64,000 nt of DNA, taken from NCBI RefSeq assembly GCF_002893765.1, contig NZ_CP025938.1:372001-436000 (forward strand). The letters run 5' to 3'. The notes under the pieces are model-generated. The model was given only the letters and a program-made list of their open reading frames with translations. It did no database searches and was not told the origin of the DNA. This document shows, piece by piece, positions 42,050 to 51,740 of the stretch; positions within the stretch are counted from its first letter, which is position 1; each line of letters starts with the position of its first letter. The stretch is from Tamlana carrageenivorans (GTDB lineage: Bacteria; Bacteroidota; Bacteroidia; Flavobacteriales; Flavobacteriaceae). Made by a program: the position numbers and the translations under genes.

Positions 42050-44902
42050 ATGAAAAAAATATTACTCAGTATACTACTTATAGTGGTATCTCATTTTAGT
42101 TATTCACAATTAACTACAAACCCTAGTACATTTAAAACTACTGAACCAGTTACCATAACCATAGATATAAATTCTAATACGGCTTGTAATTCCCTAAACA
42201 ATCCTTCAAAAGTATATATGCATTCCGGAATTGGAAACGACTCAAACCCCTGGGAATATAGTGTTGTTGGAGACTGGGGAACCAATAACGGCGTAGGAGA
42301 AATGACTAACCAAGGCAATGGTATTTGGAGCATAACCATAACTCCAAAAACCTATTATAATTTAACCGACTCTCAAGCCAATTCGGCAACTAAAATGGGA
42401 ATGGTTTTTAGAAATGCCTCTGGCAATCAAGAAATGAAAGCTTCAGGATGTAAAGATTTCATTGTAAATGTAGGATACTTTCAAGTTACGTTAGGTAACC
42501 CTACAGAAAATAGTACAACCATAATTTCGGCAGGTGGAAATTTTACGATTACAGCTTCAAATAGCAACGGCAATGCAAACTATGCTTTGGCTAGTCATGG
42601 CACTACCATCAATGTAAAAACAAATGCAACTAGTTATTCTTACACACATCCAAACATTACAAGCAATCAAAATTACACCTTAACAGTGACACAAGGTGCA
42701 GAAACGATTCAAAAATCATTTTCGGTTGTCGTAAATCCTGGAACCATATCTCAAACCATGCCTAGCGGATTAGAAAACGGCATAAACTATAACTCAGGTG
42801 ATGCTACAAAAGCGACTTTGGTTCTTGATGCCCCTTTAAAAGATTTTGTGTATGTAGCTGGAAGCTTCAATAATTGGACCCCTACTTCGGCTTACGCCAT
42901 GAAAAAAGATCCGGCTTCTGGGAAATTTTGGTTAGAATTAACTGGCTTAACCGCGCAAAAGATAGAAACTTATCAATATTGGGTGGTCGATGAAACGCCT
43001 ATTGCCAATTCACCTGTTATGGTAAAAACCGCCGATCCGTTTTCAACTTTAGTCTTATCTCCTTTTGACGACCCTGGAATTCCTTCAGAAACTTATCCGA
43101 ATTTACCAGCTTATCCGGCCGGACAAGAACGCGAAGTTACAGTGCTTCAAACAGGAAAAAGCGCCTACAACTGGACGGTTACAAATTTCAATAAGCCTAA
43201 AAAAGAAGACCTAATTATTTACGAGGTTTTAATTCGTGACTTTGATGCCGATAGAAATATTCAAGATTTAATTGATCGTATGGATTATTTCAAAAATCTA
43301 AATATTAATGCCATTCAACTGATGCCTATTATGGAGTATGAAGACAATGAAAGTTGGGGTTACAATACTTCCTTCCACATGGCTTTAGATAAGTTTTATG
43401 GTACGGAAGATAAGGTTAAAGAATTTATCGATGTATGTCACCAAAATGGTATTGCCGTTATTTTAGATATTGCATTAAATCATGCCTACGGAAGAAACCC
43501 GATGGTACGCATGTGGATGAATGATCCCGATGGCGATGGCTGGGGCGAACCAAGTACTGAAAGCCCTTATTTCAATACGGAAGCCAAACACAGCTACAGC
43601 GTTGGCATGGATTTTAACCACCAACAAGCAAAAACACAATACTATGTAGAGCGTGTTGTTAACCACTGGATTAACGAATTTAAAATTGATGGGTTTCGTT
43701 GGGATTTAACCAAAGGTTTTACGCAGCAATGTACAGCAACCGATGAGTCTTGTACCAACGGATATCGTTCTGACCGTGTTGCTATTTTAAAACAATACGC
43801 CGATTATTCTTGGAGTTTAGATAACACACACTACGTTATTTTTGAACATTTAGGCACTGATACTGAAGAACAACAATGGGCAAATTACCGTATTGGAGAA
43901 GGTAAAGGTATTATGATGTGGGGAAAAATGACCAGTCCTTACAACCAACTGACTATGGGTTATGCTTCAAACTCAAACATTGATCGTATGGGGAACAAAT
44001 CTCGAGGGTTTACAGGCAAACGTTTAGTTGGTTATGCCGAAAGTCATGATGAGGAACGCTTAATGTATAAAAACTTACAATTTGGCGATTCGAACGGTTC
44101 TTATAATATCAAAACATTAAGTACTGCTCTTAAAAGAATGGAAGCTTTAGGCGCAGTAACCCTTACTATTCCAGGACCAAAAATGATTTGGCATTTTGGA
44201 GAATTAGGCATGCAAAACTCTATTTTCACTTGTTCAAACGGAACGATTAATGGAGAAACTTGTAAATTAGACACTAAGCCACAACCGCAATGGATTGCTA
44301 AATGGGTAGAAAACCCAGACAGAAAATCTATTTATGATACTTGGGCCCGATTGAACGACTTAAAAATTAACGAAGATGTTTTTGAAGGCGACTACAGCAT
44401 TACTTCGGGAACTTTAACACCAAGAATTCGTGTTTGGAATACCAGCCTACCTACTTCACAATTAAATGATGTAGTTATCATTTCGAATTTTGATACGGCC
44501 GATAAAACAGTAAACCCAAATTTTGCCACTGGCGGCACGTGGTACGACTTAATGGACGAAACTGGAAACACCAGTATTCAAGCTACCGATGCTATTACAC
44601 TTCAACCAGGCACCTTCAAAATATATGGTAATCAACCTGCTAAAACATTAAGCGACGATCAAGACCCTTTTGAAAACACGTTTATGATTTTCCCAAATCC
44701 GACAAGTCATGGTTTTAAAATTAATAAGACTGCTTCAGAAGTTCTTATCTACAATATTACTGGTCAATTGGTAAAACAGTTTAAGGGCAACCCTAATAAA
44801 AATCAGGAATTTGACATTTTAAATCTCCCTTCAAATATCTACTTAGTTAAGATTATTAGCCTTTCGGGTAATTATCAAACAGTGAAGTTGATAAAACAAT
44901 AG
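42050..44902 (+). CDS. Secreted multidomain GH13 alpha-amylase with T9SS sorting domain
   Basis: The 950-aa protein has a signal peptide (ILLSILLIVVSHFSYSQ). Next come N-terminal Ig-like modules (about 20-235) and a CBM48-like E-set module (DFVYVAGSFNNWTPTSAYAMKKD, about 260-345). The GH13 barrel shows ILDIALNHAYG, DGFRWDLTKG with nucleophile Asp 552, VIFEHLG with acid/base Glu 599 and AESHDEER with His-Asp 666-667. The last 77 residues are a type IX secretion sorting domain (FMIFPNPTSHGFKI ... NIYLVKIISLSGNYQTVKLIKQ). It should be secreted or fixed to the surface, where it cuts starch or glycogen for SusCD. It closes the susCDE operon. Confidence 0.93.
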   Translation: MKKILLSILLIVVSHFSYSQLTTNPSTFKTTEPVTITIDINSNTACNSLNNPSKVYMHSGIGNDSNPWEYSVVGDWGTNNGVGEMTNQGNGIWSITITPKTYYNLTDSQANSATKMGMVFRNASGNQEMKASGCKDFIVNVGYFQVTLGNPTENSTTIISAGGNFTITASNSNGNANYALASHGTTINVKTNATSYSYTHPNITSNQNYTLTVTQGAETIQKSFSVVVNPGTISQTMPSGLENGINYNSGDATKATLVLDAPLKDFVYVAGSFNNWTPTSAYAMKKDPASGKFWLELTGLTAQKIETYQYWVVDETPIANSPVMVKTADPFSTLVLSPFDDPGIPSETYPNLPAYPAGQEREVTVLQTGKSAYNWTVTNFNKPKKEDLIIYEVLIRDFDADRNIQDLIDRMDYFKNLNINAIQLMPIMEYEDNESWGYNTSFHMALDKFYGTEDKVKEFIDVCHQNGIAVILDIALNHAYGRNPMVRMWMNDPDGDGWGEPSTESPYFNTEAKHSYSVGMDFNHQQAKTQYYVERVVNHWINEFKIDGFRWDLTKGFTQQCTATDESCTNGYRSDRVAILKQYADYSWSLDNTHYVIFEHLGTDTEEQQWANYRIGEGKGIMMWGKMTSPYNQLTMGYASNSNIDRMGNKSRGFTGKRLVGYAESHDEERLMYKNLQFGDSNGSYNIKTLSTALKRMEALGAVTLTIPGPKMIWHFGELGMQNSIFTCSNGTINGETCKLDTKPQPQWIAKWVENPDRKSIYDTWARLNDLKINEDVFEGDYSITSGTLTPRIRVWNTSLPTSQLNDVVIISNFDTADKTVNPNFATGGTWYDLMDETGNTSIQATDAITLQPGTFKIYGNQPAKTLSDDQDPFENTFMIFPNPTSHGFKINKTASEVLIYNITGQLVKQFKGNPNKNQEFDILNLPSNIYLVKIISLSGNYQTVKLIKQ

Positions 44903-44932
44903 ATTTAGTTTAGTTTTTTTTGTTTGAAAGAG

Positions 44933-44963
44933 GGCTTCAAAATCATAGTTTTGAAGTCTTTTT
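44933..44963 (+). terminator. Terminator after the amylase gene
   Basis: GGCTTCAAAA (44933-44942) pairs with TTTTGAAGTC (44949-44958, one G-U pair) and ends in a T run. Confidence 0.7.
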
Positions 44964-45129
44964 CACTTTAAATCCTGTTTGTCTGGAAATGCTTTTTAAT
45001 GGCGTTACTTCTAATTTTACTCATAGCGCGGCTCTAAATTTCATGATTCATAAGAAACAAATGTTAATTAGAACCATCGAAATTAACTGAATAGTTATTC
45101 CTAATGGGTAACCCAATCTAATATTCCGT

Positions 45130-45137
45130 TATATTTG
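45130..45137 (+). promoter_or_regulatory. -7 box (TATATTTG) that decides the DUF2914 start
   Basis: TATATTTG fits TAnnTTTG. Its last three bases are the TTG at 45135 that would open a longer frame, so that TTG cannot be transcribed and the ATG at 45156 is the start. Confidence 0.55.
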
Positions 45138-45155
45138 TTTTCCCGATACGAAATT

Positions 45156-46271
45156 ATGAAAGGAAAATTAGTGAGGCTAAAAAACAGCCCTTTGTTGCAA
45201 TTTCTTCGAAAACATAAAAAATACGCTCCGCTACTTTTCTTTATTGGCGGTTTCATCTTTGATACGTTAACCCTTGGTCGCATGGACAGAACCTACGATT
45301 TAGTTGTTTTATGTTCCCATATGACCACCTTAACGATTACTCTGTACCTTTTTAATCTAGCCGACGATGGCAAATGGAAAAACACCCTACTTGAACGCAT
45401 TGAATCCTATTTCCCTCTAGCCATTCAGTTTTTTTTCGGAGGACTTTCGAGTGCTTACGTGATATACTTTTCAAGAAGTGTTTCCATATCAAAAACCGCA
45501 TCTTTCTTTGTTATTTTAGTTGCCCTTTTATTTGCAAATGAATTTTTAAAAAAACGAATCTCCAATAAGTATTTACAATTTAGCATTTATTTTTTTATAA
45601 GTTTTACCTTTTTTGCCTTTATGATTCCTGTTTTATTAAGGGAAATGGGCCACTTTATTTTTATTTGTTCTGGGCTAGTAAGCCTGGGTATAACCTTAAC
45701 ACTTATCATAACAATTTATAAAAAGAGTCCGAGTACCCGAGCGGAAATCCACTTAGGTAAATTAATCACCCTCATCATTTCCATATACCTTTGTATCAAT
45801 TTATTTTATCATTTTAAACTTATTCCACCTGTCCCCCTAGCCCTTCAAACAGGTATTGTAGCCCATAATGTTAGTGTAAAAAACAATACATACATGGTTA
45901 CCTACGAAGAAAAGAAGCCTTACATTTTTTGGAGAGACCACCGTTCTAAATTTGTACGATCTGATAATAAACCGGTTTATATTTTCTCATCTATTTTTGC
46001 TCCAACGGCATTAAAAAAATCTATTATTCATCGTTGGCAATGGTATGATGATGTTAAAAAATCCTGGATCACTTACGACAATATTAGCTTCAACATTACG
46101 GGAGGCCGAAATGAAGGTTATCGCGGTTACACCTACAAAAACAATGTAAAAGCCGGGCTTTGGCGCGTTCAAGTAATCACGCAAGAAGAACTGGTTCTTG
46201 GAATTATAGAATTTGAAATCATTATGGATTCAAATGAAGCCCCTAAACGTTTGGTAAAAAAAGCTTTTTAA
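45156..46271 (+). CDS. DUF2914-family membrane protein
   Basis: The 371-aa protein starts at ATG 45156 (MKGKLVRLKNSPLLQFL). About seven membrane helices fill residues 20-235 (for example YAPLLFFIGGFIFDTL and YFPLAIQFFFGGLSSAYVIYF). A DUF2914 domain follows at about 270-360, with PVYIFSSIFAPTALKKSIIHRWQWYDD, then ISFNITGGRNEGYRGYTYKNNVKAGLWRVQVIT and LGIIEFEI. DUF2914 is a small beta domain facing the periplasm, of unknown function. The gene stands alone after the amylase terminator. Confidence 0.82.
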   Translation: MKGKLVRLKNSPLLQFLRKHKKYAPLLFFIGGFIFDTLTLGRMDRTYDLVVLCSHMTTLTITLYLFNLADDGKWKNTLLERIESYFPLAIQFFFGGLSSAYVIYFSRSVSISKTASFFVILVALLFANEFLKKRISNKYLQFSIYFFISFTFFAFMIPVLLREMGHFIFICSGLVSLGITLTLIITIYKKSPSTRAEIHLGKLITLIISIYLCINLFYHFKLIPPVPLALQTGIVAHNVSVKNNTYMVTYEEKKPYIFWRDHRSKFVRSDNKPVYIFSSIFAPTALKKSIIHRWQWYDDVKKSWITYDNISFNITGGRNEGYRGYTYKNNVKAGLWRVQVITQEELVLGIIEFEIIMDSNEAPKRLVKKAF

Positions 46272-46410
46272 ACAATCTAGGAAACCTCAAATTTTATTCG
46301 TTTTTGAAAAATTTATTACGAATAAAAAAAGCCACTATTATCATGTGATTTCGAATACAATTTCTTCCTATATTTAGCAAAACTAACCACCCCAATAAAC
46401 TAAACTGAAG

Positions 46411-48873
46411 ATGATTAAAAAAATAATCGTTGGACTTACTTTGCTAACATGCCTTTCTTTTACTGTTACAAACCATTTTCGTGTATTAGTCTTGCAGAAA
46501 ATAGGCCAATATGCTTCAAACAGCTATCCCGAAAAAATATATGTACAAACCGATAAGCCATACTATGCTTTAGGTGACGATATTTGGTTTACCGCCTATT
46601 TAGTAAATGGTATAACGCACAAAAAATCTGAAAAAAGCAACATCATTTACGTCGAACTCATTAACGAACAAGATTCTATCATTTCAAAGAAACAACTTTT
46701 CACAAACACCCTAAGTGTAGCAGGCGATTTTAATATTAGAAAAAATATTAAGCCTGGTAAATACCTACTTCGCGCCTATACCAATTACATGAGAAACGGG
46801 GAAGAAAATGACCTCTTTCAAAAGGAAATTTCAATTATTGACTACAATTCAAATCGTATACCTTTACATTTAAAGGAAGCAAACCCAGCTCAAAATTTAC
46901 AAGGGACTAGACCTAATAAACCTGAAATTAACTTTTACCCAGAAGGTGGCAACCTTGTAAACAACTTGTCGTCTAAAATAGCCATACAAGTAAAGAATTA
47001 CAATAATACGAACCTGCAAGGGCATATAAAAGATTCTGAAAATAATATCATCTCTAGTTTTAAAACTTCTCAATATGGCATAGGCATCACCACCCTAACC
47101 CCTAAAGAAAACACCTCTTTTTATGCCAGCATCATGATTAATAATGAAGAATTTAAATACCCACTGCCTGATGCACTCCCCTCTGGCCATACCCTTAGTT
47201 TAGTTAATTCGGGAGATAAAATAACCATTAAAGCTGCTTCAAACCATTCAATTGGTTTAAAAAACACATTTCTAGTAGGTCACCAACGCGGCAAATTGGT
47301 GTACGAAAAATATGAAACGACACCTACAAATGAGTACATAGTTACCCTAAACACCGAACTTTTATTAGATGGCGTAACTAGCTTTACACTTTTCGACAAT
47401 AATGGCAATCCCGTTTGTGAACGATTAGTTTTTATTGACACCTCAAAAAACGATGTAAACTTACAACTAGACCTAAGTAATAACAATCCTAAAACAAGAG
47501 AAAAAGTTGCCATGCAACTAAGTTTAAAGGATAAAAATGGTGCTTCGTTAAAAGGTCAAATTTCGATGTCTATTACCGACTTAGACGCCATCGATCAAAA
47601 AACAACCGACGAGAATATTAAAACGTATCTTTTACTGAATTCAGACATTCGAGGTTCCATAGAAAACCCTGGGTATTTTTTTGAAAAAGAAAACGACCCG
47701 AGACGCCGTTACGAGTTAGACCTAATCATGTTAACTCATGGATGGCGACGATTTAAGTGGACCGATTTACTTTACGAAAAATCTCTTAAACCAAAATTTA
47801 GCGAAGAAAAAGGCATCTATATTTCAGGATATACCACAGCACTTGAAGGCACAAAATCAAGACTAGCGTCACATACCAGAATGACTTTCATGGGTAGAAT
47901 ACCCTATCAGGAAAATCAAAAAGCAACATCACTGGGAGCATTTAAATACGGCCCTTTTGTTTTTAATGACTCTATAAAGGTTTTATTAGAAGCCAGAGTT
48001 CATGATTTTAAATCTGAAGACCTTAAAAACAAAAAGGTGTCCATTTACCTTGATGAACCTTTTTACGACAGCCCTAAAGTCGTTAAAGAAGACGTTTTAA
48101 AGCTGATATTAAAGGACACAACAAAAATCTCCAACTTTATTAAACAAGCTCAAACGATTTCTACTTTAGATTCAATTTACTTAGAAAATGCCACGAGACT
48201 AGATGAGATTGTTATCACAGCAAAAAAGGAATCTGAAGAAGCGAAAAGAACAGCCGAACTTAATAGTAGAACAAATTATGGTTCTGCAACACGACGCCTT
48301 GACATGGCCAACTACAAAAACCAAAGTCATTTAACCGTTTTTCAATTATTAAGAAACATTCCAGGCATTATTACTTACGGAGATTCCATTTACATGAGAA
48401 ACAAACCGGTTACTAGAATTCTAGTGGATGATTTTCCGGTAGACGTTCTAGATGTTTTCAATATGACCGGAGACGAAGTTGATTTTATTGATGTTTTAAC
48501 AGGGGCACAAGCAGCTTCCTATAGTAATGTTGGTGTAGGCGTTATTGCTATATACACCAAAACAGGAGAGTTTGAAAGAAACATTAACATTAAAAACGAA
48601 CCAGGCATTATCAACTTTACTACAAAGGGGTTTTATACGGCAAGAGAATATTATGCTCCAAATTATGAGGATGACTTTACCAATCTTGCTAAACAAGATC
48701 TAAGAACAACGTTACACTGGGAGCCAACAATAACCTTTACAGATGCCCCAATAAATACCAAAGAAATATCTTTTTTTACAAGCGACACTAGAAGTAAATA
48801 CGGGATAAGAATAGAAGGAATTACAGAAACAGGGATCCCTATTTATTACGTAACCACCTTGGATGTAGACTAA
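46411..48873 (+). CDS. MG2-like / TonB-plug domain envelope protein
   Basis: The 820-aa protein begins with a signal peptide (IIVGLTLLTCLSFTVTN). The segment PEKIYVQTDKPYYALGDDIWFTAYLVNG (residues 40-70) resembles the MG2 domain of bacterial alpha-2-macroglobulin-like proteins. Near residue 605 a TonB-plug-like domain begins: LDEIVITAKKE, then HLTVFQLLRNIPGI and GDSIYMRNKPVTRILVDDFPV, ending NVGVGVIAIYTKTG. No barrel follows the plug, so it is not a transporter. This architecture recurs in Bacteroidetes with no known role. A sequence close to a -7 box (TATATTTA, one mismatch) lies 37-44 bp upstream. Confidence 0.8.
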   Translation: MIKKIIVGLTLLTCLSFTVTNHFRVLVLQKIGQYASNSYPEKIYVQTDKPYYALGDDIWFTAYLVNGITHKKSEKSNIIYVELINEQDSIISKKQLFTNTLSVAGDFNIRKNIKPGKYLLRAYTNYMRNGEENDLFQKEISIIDYNSNRIPLHLKEANPAQNLQGTRPNKPEINFYPEGGNLVNNLSSKIAIQVKNYNNTNLQGHIKDSENNIISSFKTSQYGIGITTLTPKENTSFYASIMINNEEFKYPLPDALPSGHTLSLVNSGDKITIKAASNHSIGLKNTFLVGHQRGKLVYEKYETTPTNEYIVTLNTELLLDGVTSFTLFDNNGNPVCERLVFIDTSKNDVNLQLDLSNNNPKTREKVAMQLSLKDKNGASLKGQISMSITDLDAIDQKTTDENIKTYLLLNSDIRGSIENPGYFFEKENDPRRRYELDLIMLTHGWRRFKWTDLLYEKSLKPKFSEEKGIYISGYTTALEGTKSRLASHTRMTFMGRIPYQENQKATSLGAFKYGPFVFNDSIKVLLEARVHDFKSEDLKNKKVSIYLDEPFYDSPKVVKEDVLKLILKDTTKISNFIKQAQTISTLDSIYLENATRLDEIVITAKKESEEAKRTAELNSRTNYGSATRRLDMANYKNQSHLTVFQLLRNIPGIITYGDSIYMRNKPVTRILVDDFPVDVLDVFNMTGDEVDFIDVLTGAQAASYSNVGVGVIAIYTKTGEFERNINIKNEPGIINFTTKGFYTAREYYAPNYEDDFTNLAKQDLRTTLHWEPTITFTDAPINTKEISFFTSDTRSKYGIRIEGITETGIPIYYVTTLDVD

Positions 48874-48997
48874 TTCTCCTAATCTATTTTTAAAACCGCC
48901 ATTAAGGAAAAAGCGTTAACCTTTAGTTAAAAAACCAAAAAGTCATTAAACCTTTTAAAAGTACGGAAGTCCTAAGGGTATAATTTTAAAAATATTA

Positions 48998-49471
48998 ATG
49001 ATGAAAAAAATAATATTAATTGCAATAGCGCTTATAGGTTTACAAGGATTTGCACAAGAACAAGGTAGAGAAGGCAGAAAACACCACAGAGGCGATCATG
49101 CACAAATGGATTTGACGGCAGAGCAAATGGCAACGCTACAGACTAAAAGAATGACATTAGCTTTAGACTTAAATGCTTCTCAACAAGAAGACATACAAGC
49201 CTTAAACTTAGAAAAAGCGACGAAACGCAAAGCCATGATGGCCGAACGCCAAGCGAATAAAGACAAGGGAGCGCCTAAAAAATTGACTAGCGAAGAACGC
49301 TATAACAAACAAATTGCCATGTTAGACGCTAAAATTGCAGAAAAAGCAAAATTGCAGAAAATTTTGAGCAAAGAGCAGTTTGAAAAGTTTGAAAACATGA
49401 AAAAACAGAAGCAACGAGCTAATAGAAAACATAAAAATGGTGACCGTAAAGGGAAATACCAAAACAATTAA
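48998..49471 (+). CDS. Small periplasmic Lys/Arg-rich protein (DUF4890 / Spy-like)
   Basis: The 157-aa protein has a signal peptide (IILIAIALIGLQGFAQ). The mature part is highly charged and helical. LTAEQMATLQTKRMTLALDLNASQQEDIQALNLEK and LTSEERYNKQIAMLDAKIAEKAKLQKILSKEQFEKF are two LTxxQ-like helical hairpins of the kind seen in Spy/CpxP-type periplasmic chaperones and DUF4890 proteins. The C-terminus is basic (KQRANRKHKNGDRKGK). It may bind metals or unfolded proteins in the periplasm. An exceptionally strong terminator follows. Confidence 0.72.
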   Translation: MMKKIILIAIALIGLQGFAQEQGREGRKHHRGDHAQMDLTAEQMATLQTKRMTLALDLNASQQEDIQALNLEKATKRKAMMAERQANKDKGAPKKLTSEERYNKQIAMLDAKIAEKAKLQKILSKEQFEKFENMKKQKQRANRKHKNGDRKGKYQNN

Positions 49472-49505
49472 ATAGCTGAAGCTCATTTATATGGATTAGC
49501 TTAAT

Positions 49506-49547
49506 AAAACCAGCCGCTTTTCTCATTGGAGAAAAGCGGCTGGTTTT
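49506..49547. terminator. Perfect 19-bp bidirectional terminator hairpin
   Basis: AAAACCAGCCGCTTTTCTC (49506-49524) and its exact reverse complement (49529-49547) surround the loop ATTG. A-rich and T-rich edges on both sides let it serve the plus-strand gene and the converging collagen-like gene. Confidence 0.9.
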
Positions 49548-49606
49548 ATATTCTACTGGGCTAAATTCTGCTGTAAACAGTTTTACCAGTAATCCTATGT
49601 GCCGGA

Positions 49607-50110
49607 TTATAAACTTTTAAAATGCTCAATGTTAGTCGCTTTCATAACCGCATCCAAATTACTCGTATCGATATCAGAAACAAAATCGGCAGGCACAACA
49701 ACAACTCGAAACACCTGATTATCGGTCCATTCGGGAGTTAAATCTACCAAATTAAAAGTGCCATTAGAATCTAAGAAAATCCGAACATCATTTTGAGTAA
49801 AATCGAAGTTATAAGTTAAAACAGCGCTATTTTGTAAAAATGTCGTTTGAGGTAATAAGCGCCAGATTTCAGTCCCGTTATCGGTTTCCCAAGAGATGTA
49901 GGTTAAAACCACATCGGAAGGATACACATCGAAACCATAATCTTCTATATGTTCAAAATTATTAGATTGATTAAAAGTGATTTCAATTTCAAAAGCAAGC
50001 CCTAACAAACCATCTACTCCTGGAGGGCCTTCAGGACCTACGGGGCCTCGTTCCCCTTCACAAGAAATAAATAATATGGTTAAACAAAGTAATGTAATAA
50101 TGCGTTTCAT
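49607..50110 (-). CDS. Lipoprotein with a short collagen-like stretch
   Basis: The 167-aa product has a lipobox FISC (Cys 17). Directly after the Cys come Gly-X-Y triplets (GERGPVGPEGPPGVDG), the start of a collagen-like helix. The remaining 130 residues form a beta-rich domain (LAFEIEITFNQSNNFEHI..., VFRVVVVPADFV) that I cannot assign. Flavobacterial relatives share this layout of lipid anchor, short collagen-like stalk and small globular head. A short stalk like this could drive trimer formation at the membrane. The upstream 330 bp (50111-50440) contain no gene that I can recognise; I saw no clear promoter, only AT-rich sequence. Confidence 0.75.
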   Translation of the reverse strand: MKRIITLLCLTILFISCEGERGPVGPEGPPGVDGLLGLAFEIEITFNQSNNFEHIEDYGFDVYPSDVVLTYISWETDNGTEIWRLLPQTTFLQNSAVLTYNFDFTQNDVRIFLDSNGTFNLVDLTPEWTDNQVFRVVVVPADFVSDIDTSNLDAVMKATNIEHFKSL

Positions 50111-50440
50111 ATTTTTTAATTTTAATAATCGTTTAAGTCTCTATTACATTAAAAATAAGCTTAATAAGTGAAAGCTGCAATTTATGTTATCAATTTCCTA
50201 AACATTAAACGTTTTCTTTTCACTTTCTACGCATTTTTAGAACATATCATCAATCTACCTTAACCTCGCTTTAAAATTTGTACAATGACTACCTAAAAAG
50301 ACTATTAAACTTTATTCATCAGGCTAAACTCACCAAAAACACAATGATTAACAGTTAGTTAAAAACAACTCAACAAACCCCATATGACATGGTATATACT
50401 TTATGGGCAGTCTCCTTCATTTTATTAAAAGAACAAGTTT

Positions 50441-51727
50441 CTACATACTTTTTGAAACTTTATTTACCGCTTCAATAGTAAAATCTAAATCTTCATAACT
50501 CAAAGCATCCGTAATAAACCAAGTTTCAAAAGCACTTGGTGCGATGTACACCCCTTCGTTTAATAATCCGTGAAAAAACTTTTTAAACGATTCGTTATTT
50601 CCTTTTGCTGCGGTTTCAAAATCGACTACTGCGGCTTCATCAAAATGCACCGAAATCATCGAGCCTACTCTATTTATAGTATGCGTCACCTTGTTTTCGG
50701 TTAACACTCTGGCAATGCCTTCGTGTAAATATTTTGTTTTGGCTTCTAATCTTTCAAATATTTCAGCATCTTCATTTAATGTTTTCAACATGGCTAAACC
50801 TGCAGCCATCGCTAAAGGATTTCCACTTAAGGTTCCCGCTTGATACACCGGACCTAATGGCGCCAAATGATTCATAATTTCTGCTCTAGCTGCAAAAGCA
50901 CCAACTGGTAATCCGCCACCTATCACTTTTCCGAAGCAAGCAATATCTGCATTTACGCCATAAAGCTCTTGCGCCCCTCCTTTTGCGAGTCTAAAACCAG
51001 ACATGACCTCATCGAAAATCAATAGTATATGATGTTCGTCGCAAAGTATTCTTAAATTTTCAAGAAAATTATTTATGGGAGGAATACAGCCCATATTTCC
51101 AGGAACCGGCTCAACAATAACACAAGCAATTTCATTTTTATTAGCCTCCATTAAGGCTTTTACATTATCAATATCGTTGTAGTTTGCTAACAAAGTATCT
51201 TTAGCTGTTCCTTGGGTTACCCCAGGACTATTGGGCGTACCAAAAGTACTTAAACCACTCCCCGCTTGTATTAAAAAGGAATCGGAATGCCCGTGGTAAC
51301 AACCTGCAAACTTGATAATTTTATCTTTTCCTGTATAACCACGAGCCAAACGTACGGCGCTCATACAAGCTTCGGTCCCCGAATTTACGAATCTAATTTT
51401 ATCAATATTAGGCACCATAGAAACGGCTAATTGCGCAATTTCTGTTTCAATTTCTGTAGGCATCCCAAAGGAGGTTCCTTTTTTAGCTTTCTCAACTACT
51501 GCATCAACAACAGGTTGAAAAGCGTGCCCTAAAATCATAGGTCCCCAAGAATTGATATAATCAATTAATCGGTTACCATCCTCGTCGTACAAATAAGCGC
51601 CTTTGGCTTCTTTTACAAAAATTGGTGTTCCTCCAACACCTTTAAAAGCTCTTACTGGTGAATTTACACCACCTGGAATTACTTTTTCTGCTTCAGCAAA
51701 TAATGCGCTGCTTCTTTTATAAATCAT
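50441..51727 (-). CDS. hemL: Glutamate-1-semialdehyde 2,1-aminomutase
   Basis: The 428-aa enzyme makes 5-aminolevulinate for haem synthesis by moving the amino group of glutamate-1-semialdehyde. Family motifs are KVIPGGVNSPVRAFKGVGGTP at the N-terminus, RFVNSGTEACMSAVRLARG, CYHGHSDSFLIQAGSG, DEVMSGFRLAKGG and CFGKVIGGGLPVGAF with the PLP-binding Lys. ATG 51727 gives the standard N-terminus (MIYKRSSALF); a longer frame to 51751 would overlap the upstream gene. It lies 13 bp downstream of the glucosaminidase gene in a minus-strand group. Cytoplasmic. Confidence 0.95.
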   Translation of the reverse strand: MIYKRSSALFAEAEKVIPGGVNSPVRAFKGVGGTPIFVKEAKGAYLYDEDGNRLIDYINSWGPMILGHAFQPVVDAVVEKAKKGTSFGMPTEIETEIAQLAVSMVPNIDKIRFVNSGTEACMSAVRLARGYTGKDKIIKFAGCYHGHSDSFLIQAGSGLSTFGTPNSPGVTQGTAKDTLLANYNDIDNVKALMEANKNEIACVIVEPVPGNMGCIPPINNFLENLRILCDEHHILLIFDEVMSGFRLAKGGAQELYGVNADIACFGKVIGGGLPVGAFAARAEIMNHLAPLGPVYQAGTLSGNPLAMAAGLAMLKTLNEDAEIFERLEAKTKYLHEGIARVLTENKVTHTINRVGSMISVHFDEAAVVDFETAAKGNNESFKKFFHGLLNEGVYIAPSAFETWFITDALSYEDLDFTIEAVNKVSKSM

Positions 51728-51740
51728 AAGTCTTATTTTA

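Noticed and set aside
22330..44902. A hybrid two-component SusR-type regulator in the alpha-glucan locus
   Set aside because: Only a LacI-type regulator is present; no long sensor-regulator gene occurs anywhere in the window.
46293..46328. Hairpin TTTTATTCGT / ACGAATAAAA as terminator of the DUF2914 gene
   Set aside because: The stem is only A/T-rich and is followed by A residues, not T, on the plus strand, so it does not fit an intrinsic terminator for that gene.
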